NCBI GenBank assembly: GCA_017461465.1
Contig: JAFTYN010000087.1
Location: forward strand, 1-16,002
Length of the DNA stretch: 16,002 bases
Reading direction: 5' to 3'
Source of the DNA: Bacilli bacterium
Lineage (GTDB): Bacteria > Bacillota_I > Bacilli_A > RF39 > UBA660
Program-made: the position numbers and the translations under genes
The notes under the pieces: generated by a model
Told to the model about the DNA's origin: nothing
What the model saw: only the letters and a program-made list of their open reading frames with translations
Databases searched by the model: none
Part shown: piece after piece, positions 6,670 to 13,953 of the stretch
Position numbering within the stretch: the stretch's first letter is position 1
Layout: each line of letters opens with the position of its first letter

Positions 6670-6906
6670 ATGAATAAAGATTCTAATAATTTTTTCTCAT
6701 TAGAGGAAGCAAAAAAAGCAATGGATGAAATGCATAGATATAGTGAACATTTGGAGGCAGAAAAGGAAGAAAGAGAAAGACAAGACAAACAAACTGAAAT
6801 AGAAACGTTAAAAGAAATGAAAGATTTGTTAGCTGTAATGAATAAAGAATTAGAAATTCAGACAGGTGCTATACAGCAAGAAGAAAACTTAGAAATGAAA
6901 AAATAA
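6670..6906 (+). CDS. Hypothetical small coiled-coil-like protein, 78 aa
   Basis: I do not recognise this 78-aa protein. It is rich in Glu and Lys, has no cysteine, membrane segment or signal, and reads as one long charged helix from about residue 11 to 70. Regularly spaced hydrophobic residues (for example Leu32, Ile44, Leu47, Met50, Leu53, Leu54, Met57) suggest a coiled coil. It has a promoter of its own, a ribosome site GAGGTG (6659-6664) 5 nt before the ATG, and a strong terminator just after the stop. Those signals, and the good start context, support a real gene despite its size. It lies between the spore-maturation operon and the arginine operon but shares no transcript with the latter. 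Confidence 0.75.
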   Translation: MNKDSNNFFSLEEAKKAMDEMHRYSEHLEAEKEERERQDKQTEIETLKEMKDLLAVMNKELEIQTGAIQQEENLEMKK

Positions 6907-6910
6907 AGTG

Positions 6911-6938
6911 AGCATTTATGTGATTTAAATGCTTTTTT
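6911..6938 (+). terminator. Rho-independent terminator of the 78-aa gene
   Basis: AGCATTTA (6911-6918) pairs with TAAATGCT (6926-6933) across a 7-nt loop, followed by TTTTTT (6933-6938). This separates the upstream units from the arginine operon. Confidence 0.9.
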
Positions 6939-6985
6939 ATTGGATAAAATTAGATTTAAATTGTAGTTTATTAGACTATTTATTA

Positions 6986-7025
6986 TTTATAATATATAAA
7001 AGTTAAATATAGTTGTAACACTATA
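6986..7025 (+). promoter_or_regulatory. Two AT-rich palindromes upstream of the arginine operon promoter
   Basis: TTTATA-ATA-TATAAA (6986-7000) is a perfect 6-3-6 palindrome, and TATAGT-TGTAAC-ACTATA (7008-7025) is a perfect 6-6-6 inverted repeat. Both lie 20-60 bp upstream of the -35. Neither matches a known operator well enough to name, and short AT palindromes are common in DNA this AT-rich. They are listed because the 107-nt gap from 6939 to the -35 holds no gene. Confidence 0.3.
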
Positions 7026-7044
7026 AAAAACAATCTAAAGTTCA

Positions 7045-7073
7045 TTTACATTATCTTGATAAAGTGGTATAAT
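7045..7073 (+). promoter_or_regulatory. Promoter of the ABC transporter-arcABCD operon
   Basis: TTTACA (7045-7050), a 17-bp spacer and TATAAT (7068-7073), with TGG before the -10, form a near-consensus extended -10 promoter. Transcription should start near 7080, 18 nt before the chosen start codon. It is the only good promoter found before 13864, so it probably drives all seven genes. Confidence 0.85.
7048..7065 (+). promoter_or_regulatory. Candidate operator in the spacer of the arginine operon promoter
   Basis: ACATTATC-TT-GATAAAGT is an 18-bp inverted repeat with 7 of 8 matching positions per half-site. It runs from the end of the -35 to the TG of the extended -10, where a bound protein would block RNA polymerase. 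It does not match the ARG box, cre, FNR or Rex consensus well, so the regulator is not named. Confidence 0.5.
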
Positions 7074-7097
7074 TTCATTAAGATAGGGTGTGTTAGA

Positions 7098-7832
7098 TTG
7101 AAGTATATAAAAGTTATAATTACTACACTAGTAATAATTTGCATGATTTTTCTTACTAGTGGATGCGGAAAGAATGAAAATGAACTAGTACTTGTAACGG
7201 AGGCAGGGTTTGCTCCTTATGAATATTATGAAGAAGGAAAAATAGTAGGAGTAGATATTGATATTGCTAATGAAATAGCAAAAGAACTTGGAAAAGAATT
7301 AGTTATAAAAGATGTGTCATTTGACTTTGTTATTAATGAAGTTAAAAGTGGTAAAGCAGATTTTGCAGCTGCAGGAATAAGCATTACTCCTGAAAGAGCA
7401 GAAGAAGTAGATTTTACTATGGAGTACACAGTATCTAATCAAGTTGTTGTAGTAAAAAAAGGAAGTAATATTAAAAATTTTGATGATATAAAAGATAAAA
7501 AAATTGCTGTTCAACTTGGTACAGTAGCAGACTTATATGCTTCTGAAAATTATAAAGATGCTACTATAGTGTCACATAAAAAATATTTATCTGCAGTTGA
7601 AGATGTTAAAACAGGAAAAGCGGATTTAATTATTATGGATGAACTTCCTGCAAAAGAAATTGTAAAAGAAAATGATAATTTAGTTATTTTAGATGGAGTA
7701 TTATTTCAAGATAAATATGGAATGATTGTAAAAAAAGGAAATGATGAATTAAAAGAAGAGATTAATAAGGTTTTAGAAAGAATGATTAATGATGGAACTA
7801 TTGATAAATTAGTTATAAAACATTCTAAATAG
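7098..7832 (+). CDS. Amino-acid ABC transporter, substrate-binding lipoprotein (family 3)
   Basis: This is an extracellular solute-binding protein of the polar amino-acid family, 244 aa. A hydrophobic signal ends in LTSGC with Cys23 as the lipidated residue, so it should be anchored on the outer membrane face. The binding domain opens with a TEAGFAPYEYYEEGKIVGVDIDIA stretch typical of the family. It also has ITPERAEEVDFT, whose Arg normally holds the alpha-carboxylate of amino-acid ligands, and VQLGTVADLYA at the second lobe. The ligand is not certain; arginine or a related cationic amino acid is inferred from the operon. The start is taken as TTG 7098 behind AGGGTG (7085-7090). An open extension to TTG 7056 would put the start codon inside the promoter, before the transcription start. 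Confidence 0.93.
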   Translation: MKYIKVIITTLVIICMIFLTSGCGKNENELVLVTEAGFAPYEYYEEGKIVGVDIDIANEIAKELGKELVIKDVSFDFVINEVKSGKADFAAAGISITPERAEEVDFTMEYTVSNQVVVVKKGSNIKNFDDIKDKKIAVQLGTVADLYASENYKDATIVSHKKYLSAVEDVKTGKADLIIMDELPAKEIVKENDNLVILDGVLFQDKYGMIVKKGNDELKEEINKVLERMINDGTIDKLVIKHSK

Positions 7833-7840
7833 AGGTTAAT

Positions 7841-8527
7841 ATGAATGATTTAAAAGAAATATTTTATAAAACTTTTATTTATGATGATAGATATTTATTC
7901 TTTTTAGAAGGTTTAAAGTTTACTTTAATTATCGCCTTTTTCTCTGTACTTTTAGGTTTATTTTTAGGAATACTTACAAGTATTATTAGAGATTATCATA
8001 GAGAAACTAAAAAAATGAAATTTTTTAGTAAGTTATGTGACATATATGTATATGTCATAAGAGGAACACCCACAATATTACAACTTATGATTTTATATTA
8101 TGTTGTATTTAAAAGTGCAACATTATCACCAATAATTGTTGGTATACTTGCATTTGGTATTAATTCTGGAGCTTATGTTTCTGAAATATTTAGAGCAGGG
8201 TTTGAAGGAATTGATAAAGGTCAAAGAGAAGCTTCTAAGACGTTAGGTCTTAATTATATAAAAACAATGCGTTATGTTATTTTCCCACAAGCTTTAGCAA
8301 AAATATTCCCAGCACTTGGTAATGAAGTTATAACTCTTGTTAAAGAAACTTCAATAGCAGGTTATATTGGAATAGTGGAATTAATTAAAGCTGCAGATAT
8401 AATTTCTTCTAGAACTTATGATTATTTCTTTCCATTAGTAGTTTCAGCTATTGTATATTTGTTTTTAACTTATATACTTTCTAAAGTTATGAAGTATGGA
8501 GAAAGGAAGTTAAATCATGGTGTATAA
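7841..8527 (+). CDS. Amino-acid ABC transporter, permease (HisM/GlnP type)
   Basis: This 228-aa inner-membrane subunit forms the channel, probably as a homodimer because only one permease gene is present. It has a long first hydrophobic segment (about 24-47), a VIRGTPTILQLMILYYVVF region (about 73-91) characteristic of polar amino-acid permeases, and the ATPase-contacting EAA loop EASKTLGLNYIKTMRYVIFPQAL (about 130-152). A final membrane segment lies near 195-218. AGAGGTT just before the ATG is the ribosome site. The last 11 nt overlap the ATPase gene, which supports coupled expression of a binding protein, permease and ATPase. Confidence 0.95.
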   Translation: MNDLKEIFYKTFIYDDRYLFFLEGLKFTLIIAFFSVLLGLFLGILTSIIRDYHRETKKMKFFSKLCDIYVYVIRGTPTILQLMILYYVVFKSATLSPIIVGILAFGINSGAYVSEIFRAGFEGIDKGQREASKTLGLNYIKTMRYVIFPQALAKIFPALGNEVITLVKETSIAGYIGIVELIKAADIISSRTYDYFFPLVVSAIVYLFLTYILSKVMKYGERKLNHGV

Positions 8528-9236
8528 AATAAGAGATTTATCTAAAAAGTTTGGAAAACATTACGCACTTAAAAATATCGATTTAGATATTAATGAAAAT
8601 GAAAAGATAGTTATAATTGGACCATCCGGAAGTGGAAAAAGTACATTACTTAGATGTCTTAATACACTTGAGATACCTACTAATGGAAAAATACTTTACC
8701 ATGATATGAGATTAACAGAACACACTTATAAAAATGTTCAGGGCAAAATTGGTATGGTTTTTCAAAATTTTCAATTATTTGATAATTTAACAGTAATTGA
8801 TAATTTAACACTAGCACCAGTTTTAAATAAAATTATGTCTAAAGAAGAGGCATATGAAACTGCTAAAGAATATTTAAAGCAAATTCATCTTGAAGATAAG
8901 GAAAATACTTATCCTAGAAATTTATCTGGTGGACAAAAGCAAAGAGTTGCTATAGTAAGAACTCTTATGATGAATCCAGAAGTAATTTTGTTTGATGAAC
9001 CAACAAGTGCTTTAGATCCTGAAATGATAGAAGAGGTTCTAACTCTTATTATGGAGGTGAGTAAAAAAAATATCACAATGATTGTGGTAACACATGAACT
9101 TAAATTTGCGTATGATTTTGCTACAAGAGTTATCTTTATGGATAAAGGTAAAATTGTAGAAGATGGTGAAAAAGAGCAAATTTTTAATAACCCAAAAACA
9201 GAAAGATTACAAAAATTTTTAAGTAATATAAAATAG
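8517..9236 (+). CDS. Amino-acid ABC transporter, ATP-binding protein (GlnQ/HisP type)
   Basis: This 239-aa cytoplasmic ATPase energises the importer. All motifs are intact: Walker A GPSGSGKS (35-42), the Q-loop in VFQNFQLF (81-88), signature LSGGQ (136-140), Walker B ILFDEP with Asp160/Glu161, the D-loop SALD (164-167) and switch His193. The FDNLTVIDNLTLAP stretch after the Q-loop is typical of the polar amino-acid group. The start at 8517 lies within the end of the permease gene, with GGAAGT upstream. Its stop codon overlaps the AGGAGG ribosome site of arcA, so transporter and pathway genes form one continuous unit. Confidence 0.96.
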   Translation: MVYKIRDLSKKFGKHYALKNIDLDINENEKIVIIGPSGSGKSTLLRCLNTLEIPTNGKILYHDMRLTEHTYKNVQGKIGMVFQNFQLFDNLTVIDNLTLAPVLNKIMSKEEAYETAKEYLKQIHLEDKENTYPRNLSGGQKQRVAIVRTLMMNPEVILFDEPTSALDPEMIEEVLTLIMEVSKKNITMIVVTHELKFAYDFATRVIFMDKGKIVEDGEKEQIFNNPKTERLQKFLSNIK

Positions 9237-9245
9237 GAGGATAAA

Positions 9246-10487
9246 ATGAAAAAGATTAATGTGACTAGCGAAATAAAACCACTAAAAAAAGTTTTATTAC
9301 ACAGACCAGGTAATGAATTACTAAATTTAACACCTGATACATTACAAGAACTACTTTTTGATGATATTCCATATTTACCAGTAGCTCAAAAAGAACATGA
9401 TGAGTTTGCTAGAGTACTTAAAGAAAATGGAGTAGAAGTAGTTTACTTAGAAAACTTAATGACTGAAGTAATTTCATTAAGCCCAGAAATTCGTGAAGAA
9501 TTCTTAAAACAATTTATTTATGAAGCAGGTATTAGAACACCTAAATATCGTGATTTAGTATTCCAATATTTAAATAGTTTTAAAGATCCTTTAGAATTAG
9601 TTTTAAAAACTATGGAAGGTATTCAAGTTTCTGAAATTAATCAAAGATTAAAGAAAACAGATAAATCTTTAGTAGATTTAGTTACGGAAGAAACACAATT
9701 TTTAGCAGCACCAATGCCAAACTTATATTTCACAAGAGATAACTTTGCAAGTATTGGTAATGGTATTTCACTTAACAAAATGTATTCTGTAACAAGAAAT
9801 AGGGAAACTATTTATGCTGAATATATCTTTAAATATCATCCAGAATTTAAAGATCAAGTAGATAAATATTTCAATAGAGATTTACCTTATCATATTGAAG
9901 GTGGAGATATTCTTAACTTAAATGAACACATTTTAGCAGTTGGTATTTCTCAAAGAACTTGTGCAGATGCTATTGATGAACTTGCTAAAAATTTATTTAA
10001 AGATAAAAAATGTAAGATTGATACAGTACTTGCATTTAATATTCCAAATAGTCGTGCATTTATGCATTTAGATACTGTATTTACACAAATTGATAGAAAT
10101 AAATTTACTTATCATCCAGGTATTATGGATACTTTACAAGTATTTGAAATAACTGAAGGTAATGATGAAAATAGTGATGAAGATTTAAATGTTATTGAAA
10201 TTAATGATTCACTTGAAAATATTTTATCAACATATTTAAAAATGCCAGTAACTTTAATTCCATGTGCTGGTGGAGATAAAGTAGCAGCAGAAAGAGAACA
10301 ATGGAATGATGGTTCTAATACACTTTGTATAGCGCCAGGTGTTGTTATTGTTTATGATAGAAATAATATTACAAACCAAGTATTAAGAGAAAATGGTTTA
10401 AAAGTATTAGAAATTCCAGGAGCCGAAATATCTCGTGGTCGTGGGGGCCCAAGATGCATGAGTATGCCACTTATTAGGGAGGATTAA
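9246..10487 (+). CDS. arcA: Arginine deiminase
   Basis: ArcA hydrolyses L-arginine to L-citrulline and ammonia, the first step of the arginine deiminase pathway, in the cytoplasm. The 413-aa length is typical. The guanidino-modifying-enzyme catalytic residues are all visible: FTRD with Asp165, IEGGD with Glu218 and Asp221, HLDTVF with His274 and Asp276, and nucleophile Cys404 in RGGPRCMSMP near the C-terminus. A strong AGGAGG sits 5 nt before the ATG, the best ribosome site in the operon. A G-rich cluster near 10440-10451 encodes the Gly-Arg-Gly-Gly loop before the nucleophile. The enzyme should be fully active. Confidence 0.98.
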   Translation: MKKINVTSEIKPLKKVLLHRPGNELLNLTPDTLQELLFDDIPYLPVAQKEHDEFARVLKENGVEVVYLENLMTEVISLSPEIREEFLKQFIYEAGIRTPKYRDLVFQYLNSFKDPLELVLKTMEGIQVSEINQRLKKTDKSLVDLVTEETQFLAAPMPNLYFTRDNFASIGNGISLNKMYSVTRNRETIYAEYIFKYHPEFKDQVDKYFNRDLPYHIEGGDILNLNEHILAVGISQRTCADAIDELAKNLFKDKKCKIDTVLAFNIPNSRAFMHLDTVFTQIDRNKFTYHPGIMDTLQVFEITEGNDENSDEDLNVIEINDSLENILSTYLKMPVTLIPCAGGDKVAAEREQWNDGSNTLCIAPGVVIVYDRNNITNQVLRENGLKVLEIPGAEISRGRGGPRCMSMPLIRED

Positions 10488-10488
10488 T

Positions 10489-11478
10489 ATGAATTTTTAT
10501 GGAAGAGATTTCCTAAAGTTACTTGATTATACAGAAGAAGAAATTATTTATTTAATCAAGTTAGCAATGGAATTTAAGAAAAAGAAGCAAAATGGTAAAA
10601 GACACGATTATTTGAGAGGAAAAAATGTTGTTCTTTTATTTGAAAAAGATTCAACTAGAACTCGCTGTGCTTTTGAAGTAGGTGCTATGGACTTAGGTAT
10701 GGGTGTTACATACCTTGGTCCAACAGGATCTCAAATGGGTAAAAAAGAAAGCATTGCTGATACTGCAAGAGTTTTAGCTAGAATGTATGATGGAATTGAA
10801 TATAGAGGTTTCTCTCAACAAATTGTTGAAGATTTAGCAAAATATGCAGATGTTCCAGTATGGAATGGTCTTACTGATGAATTTCATCCAACTCAAATGC
10901 TTGCAGATGTTATGACAATGTATGAAGAATTTGGTGAGGTAAGAGGAAGAAAACTAGTTTTCTTAGGAGACGCTAGAAATAATGTTGCAAATTCATTAAT
11001 GGTTATCTGTTCTAAATTAGGAATTGATTTCTGTTGTTGTGCCCCATCATCTTTATTCCCAAAAACAGAACTTGTAAAAAAATGTAGAGAGTTTGCAAGA
11101 GTTCATGGTTCTGAAATATTATTAACAGAAGATGTAGAAGAAGGTTTAGCTAATGCATCTGCTGTATATACTGATGTTTGGGTTTCTATGGGTGAAGCTG
11201 ATAGCTTATGGAAAGAAAGAATTAAACTTTTAACTCCATATAGGGTTACTAAAGAATTAATGAAAAAAGCTAATCCAGATGCTATTTTCTTACACTGCTT
11301 ACCATCATTCCACGATACTAATACTACAATAGGAAAAGAAATACATGAAAAATTTGGTGTAACAGAAATGGAAGTAACTGATGAAGTGTTTGAATCAAAA
11401 CAATCTAAAGTTATGGACGAAGCTGAAAATAGACTTCATACAATCAAAGCAATCATGTATGCAACAATGAAGAAATAA
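10489..11478 (+). CDS. arcB: Ornithine carbamoyltransferase, catabolic context
   Basis: In this pathway the enzyme runs the phosphorolysis of citrulline to ornithine and carbamoyl phosphate. The 329-aa protein has the carbamoyl-phosphate site STRTR (55-59), HPTQ (133-136), the ornithine loop DVWVSMG (about 229-235) and HCLP (269-272) with the active cysteine. Sequence alone does not separate the catabolic from the anabolic enzyme; the position between arcA and arcC and the absence of other arginine-synthesis genes argue for the catabolic role. It starts 1 nt after the arcA stop, with GGGAGG inside the last arcA codons. A run of three cysteines (182-184) is noted without known meaning. Confidence 0.97.
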   Translation: MNFYGRDFLKLLDYTEEEIIYLIKLAMEFKKKKQNGKRHDYLRGKNVVLLFEKDSTRTRCAFEVGAMDLGMGVTYLGPTGSQMGKKESIADTARVLARMYDGIEYRGFSQQIVEDLAKYADVPVWNGLTDEFHPTQMLADVMTMYEEFGEVRGRKLVFLGDARNNVANSLMVICSKLGIDFCCCAPSSLFPKTELVKKCREFARVHGSEILLTEDVEEGLANASAVYTDVWVSMGEADSLWKERIKLLTPYRVTKELMKKANPDAIFLHCLPSFHDTNTTIGKEIHEKFGVTEMEVTDEVFESKQSKVMDEAENRLHTIKAIMYATMKK

Positions 11479-11479
11479 T

Positions 11480-12418
11480 ATGAGAAAAAAAATAGTAGTA
11501 GCATTAGGTGGTAATGCATTAGGAAATACCCCAGAAGAACAATTAAAACTAGTAAAGCAAACAGCTAAATATATAGTAGAATTAGCAGATACTTATGATG
11601 TTGTAGTAACACATGGTAATGGTCCACAAGTTGGTATGATAAATATGGCTATGGAAGTATCTCATGAAGAAGTAAATACTCCACAAGTGCCATTTGCAGA
11701 ATGTGGAGCAATGAGCCAAGGTTATATTGGTTACCATTTACAACAATCAATACAAGAAGAACTTGTAAAACATAATATGAGAAAAAACTGTGTAACAGTT
11801 ATTACACAAGTTGTAGTAGATAAAAAGGATAAGGCTTTTTCAAATCCTACTAAACCAATTGGTTCTTTCTACACAAAAGAAGAAGCAGAAAAAATGGAAC
11901 TTGAAAGAGGTTATACTTTTAAAGAGGATGCTGGTAGAGGATATCGTCGTGTAGTTCCTTCACCACAACCTATGCAAATTGTTGAGTATAAAACAATTAA
12001 AATGCTCCTTGAAAATAAAAATATCGTTATAGCTGGTGGTGGCGGTGGAATTCCAGTAGTTTATCATTATAATAAATTAAGAGGTGTAGATGCTGTTATT
12101 GATAAGGATAAGACAAGTGCAAGAATTGCAATTGATATCAAGGCTGATATATTCTTGATTTTAACAGCTGTAGAAAAAGTATGCATTAACTACAATACTG
12201 CTAATGAGGAAAAACTAGATTTCTTAACTCCAAAAATGGCTAGACAATATATGCAAACAGGTGAGTTTAAAGAAGGTAGTATGTTACCAAAGATAGAAGC
12301 CTGCCTATCTTTTGTTGAACATAGACGTGGGGGTCAAGCTTTAATTACTTCCTTAGATAAAGCAAGCCAAGCTTTACAAGGAAAAACAGGTACTATTATT
12401 AGTAGGGAAGGAGTTTAA
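11480..12418 (+). CDS. arcC: Carbamate kinase
   Basis: ArcC transfers the phosphate of carbamoyl phosphate to ADP, giving ATP, CO2 and ammonia, the energy-yielding step of the pathway. The 312-aa sequence has the amino-acid-kinase fold motifs in order: VALGGNALG (7-15), THGNGPQVG (44-52), GYRRVVPSPQP (154-164), AGGGGGIPV (185-193) and DKDKTSA (208-214). The gene follows arcB by a single base and has only a poor purine stretch upstream (AATGAAGAAA), so translation likely depends on ribosomes finishing arcB. Confidence 0.98.
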   Translation: MRKKIVVALGGNALGNTPEEQLKLVKQTAKYIVELADTYDVVVTHGNGPQVGMINMAMEVSHEEVNTPQVPFAECGAMSQGYIGYHLQQSIQEELVKHNMRKNCVTVITQVVVDKKDKAFSNPTKPIGSFYTKEEAEKMELERGYTFKEDAGRGYRRVVPSPQPMQIVEYKTIKMLLENKNIVIAGGGGGIPVVYHYNKLRGVDAVIDKDKTSARIAIDIKADIFLILTAVEKVCINYNTANEEKLDFLTPKMARQYMQTGEFKEGSMLPKIEACLSFVEHRRGGQALITSLDKASQALQGKTGTIISREGV

Positions 12419-12419
12419 C

Positions 12420-13862
12420 ATGGCAAAGAAAAAAAGAAAAGGTTTTATTACGGCTTTTTCAATTATTCTAATTTTAATTTTTCTTCTTGCTGGTATAACT
12501 TATTTATTACCAGAAGCAACTTTTGTTGGTGAAACAATAGTTGATGGAACAGGTGTTGTTAGAGCAACTTTACCAGATGTTTTATTAGCACCAATATTAG
12601 GATTTGAAAATGCTATTGATGTAGGTATCTTTATATTAATACTTGGAGGTTTCTTAGCAACTGTAAATAGAACAGAAGCTTTGGAAACTGGAATTAGAGT
12701 ATTAGTTAAAAAATTGAAAGGAAATGAATTAACATTAATCCCAATCTTGATGTTTATTTTCTCAATTGGTGGTACTACATATGGCATGCTTGAAGAAACT
12801 GTAGGTTTCTATGCGTTATTAGCTGCAACAATGGTATTAGCAGGAATGGATACTATCGTTTCATCTGCAATTGTTCTTTTAGGAGCAGGTTCTGGTGTTC
12901 TAGGTTCTACTATTAATCCATTTGCAGTAGGTGTAGCAGTAAGTTCATTACCTGAAGGTATTGAAGTAAATCAAGGATTAATAATCATGATTGGTGTAAT
13001 TCTATGGCTTACAACTTTACTTATTTCTATAGCTTTCGTAAGAAGTTATGCGAAAAAAGTAATTGCTAAAAAAGGCTCAACAATTTTATCATTGCGTGAA
13101 GTAAGAGCAATGGAAATGGAATATGGTGGTAATGCTGCTAAAAAAGAAGAAGATGTTAAATTAAGTAAAAAACAAGTTATTACATTAATTTTATTTGCTT
13201 TAACATTCTTAGTAATGATAGTTGCATTTATCCCATGGGCTGATTTTGGTGTAACATTCTTTGATGGATTTACAGGTTGGTTAACAGGAGCTCCATTTGG
13301 TTCATGGTGGTTCTATGAAGCTGCAGTATGGTTCTTAATTATGTCTGTAGTAATTGGTCTTGTTAATAGAACTGGTGAAAAACAATTTGTAGATACATTT
13401 ATTGATGGTGCTGATGATATGGTAGGGGTTATCCTTATTATCGCAATTGCTAGAGGTGTTTCTATATTAATGCAAACTACATATTTAGATAATTATATTA
13501 TCTATAATGCTGCAGAGGCATTAAGAAACGTTCCAAGTTTAGTATTTGCACCACTTAATTATTTATTACATGTGTTACTTTCTATATTAGTTCCATCTAG
13601 TTCAGGTCTTGCTGCTTTATCTGCTCCAATTATTGGACCTTTAGCTAGTCAAGTTGGATATAGCACAGAAGTAACTCTTATGACTATAGTAGCTTCTAAT
13701 GGTTTAGTAAACTTAATTACTCCAACTTGTGGAGCTATTATGGGTGGTCTTGCACTTGCTAAAGTAGAATATGCTACTTGGGTAAAATTTGCAGGTAAGA
13801 TAGTTCTTACAATAGCACTAGTTAATATTGTTATTTTAAGTTTATTAATGGTTATTCTATAA
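12420..13862 (+). CDS. arcD: YfcC/DcuC-family transporter, probable arginine-ornithine exchanger
   Basis: This 480-aa integral membrane protein has about 11-12 hydrophobic segments, beginning after a basic N-terminus (MAKKKRKG). Conserved-looking membrane motifs include GGTTYGMLEETVGFY (about 117-131), GSGVLGSTINPFAVGVA (about 156-172) and VPSSSGLAALSAPIIGPLA (about 391-409). These fit the YfcC group of the DcuC-like carrier family, to which the streptococcal ArcD proteins also belong; it is not the APC-type ArcD of Pseudomonas or Lactococcus. As the last gene of the arc operon it most likely swaps external arginine for internal ornithine, but that is from context. AAGGAG inside the end of arcC is the ribosome site, and a strong terminator follows. 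Confidence 0.88.
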   Translation: MAKKKRKGFITAFSIILILIFLLAGITYLLPEATFVGETIVDGTGVVRATLPDVLLAPILGFENAIDVGIFILILGGFLATVNRTEALETGIRVLVKKLKGNELTLIPILMFIFSIGGTTYGMLEETVGFYALLAATMVLAGMDTIVSSAIVLLGAGSGVLGSTINPFAVGVAVSSLPEGIEVNQGLIIMIGVILWLTTLLISIAFVRSYAKKVIAKKGSTILSLREVRAMEMEYGGNAAKKEEDVKLSKKQVITLILFALTFLVMIVAFIPWADFGVTFFDGFTGWLTGAPFGSWWFYEAAVWFLIMSVVIGLVNRTGEKQFVDTFIDGADDMVGVILIIAIARGVSILMQTTYLDNYIIYNAAEALRNVPSLVFAPLNYLLHVLLSILVPSSSGLAALSAPIIGPLASQVGYSTEVTLMTIVASNGLVNLITPTCGAIMGGLALAKVEYATWVKFAGKIVLTIALVNIVILSLLMVIL

Positions 13863-13863
13863 T

Positions 13864-13892
13864 AAAAAAGAAGGTTTTAACCTTCTTTTTTT
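13864..13892 (+). terminator. Rho-independent terminator of the arginine operon
   Basis: AAAAAAGAAGGT (13864-13875) pairs with ACCTTCTTTTTT (13880-13891) around a 4-nt loop, with the T-run in the right arm and beyond. The A-tract on the left makes it usable in both directions, though nothing is encoded on the other strand. Confidence 0.92.
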
Positions 13893-13905
13893 ATTTTAAT
13901 GAATG

Positions 13906-13934
13906 TTGATTTTTTTTAATAATTAGTTTAATAT
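13906..13934 (+). promoter_or_regulatory. Promoter for the 259-aa gene
   Basis: TTGATT (13906-13911), a 17-bp spacer and TAATAT (13929-13934). A TATAAT at 13936-13941 is a better -10 but has no -35 and would start the RNA at the ribosome site itself. Predicted leader is about 13 nt. Confidence 0.55.
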
Positions 13935-13953
13935 ATATAATAGGTGATACTAT

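Noticed and set aside
7013..7035. Catabolite-repression (cre) site in the arginine operon leader around TTGTAACACTATAAAAAACA
   Set aside because: It lacks the central CG and the paired T/A-rich ends of the cre consensus.
7056..7097. Start of the binding-protein gene at TTG 7056
   Set aside because: This codon lies in the promoter spacer, upstream of the -10. TTG 7098 has AGGGTG at a good distance and gives a normal lipoprotein signal.
9207..9234. Internal promoter directly before arcA (TTACAA with TATAAA)
   Set aside because: The spacer is only 14 bp, the bases are constrained by the ATPase coding end, and neither box is strong.
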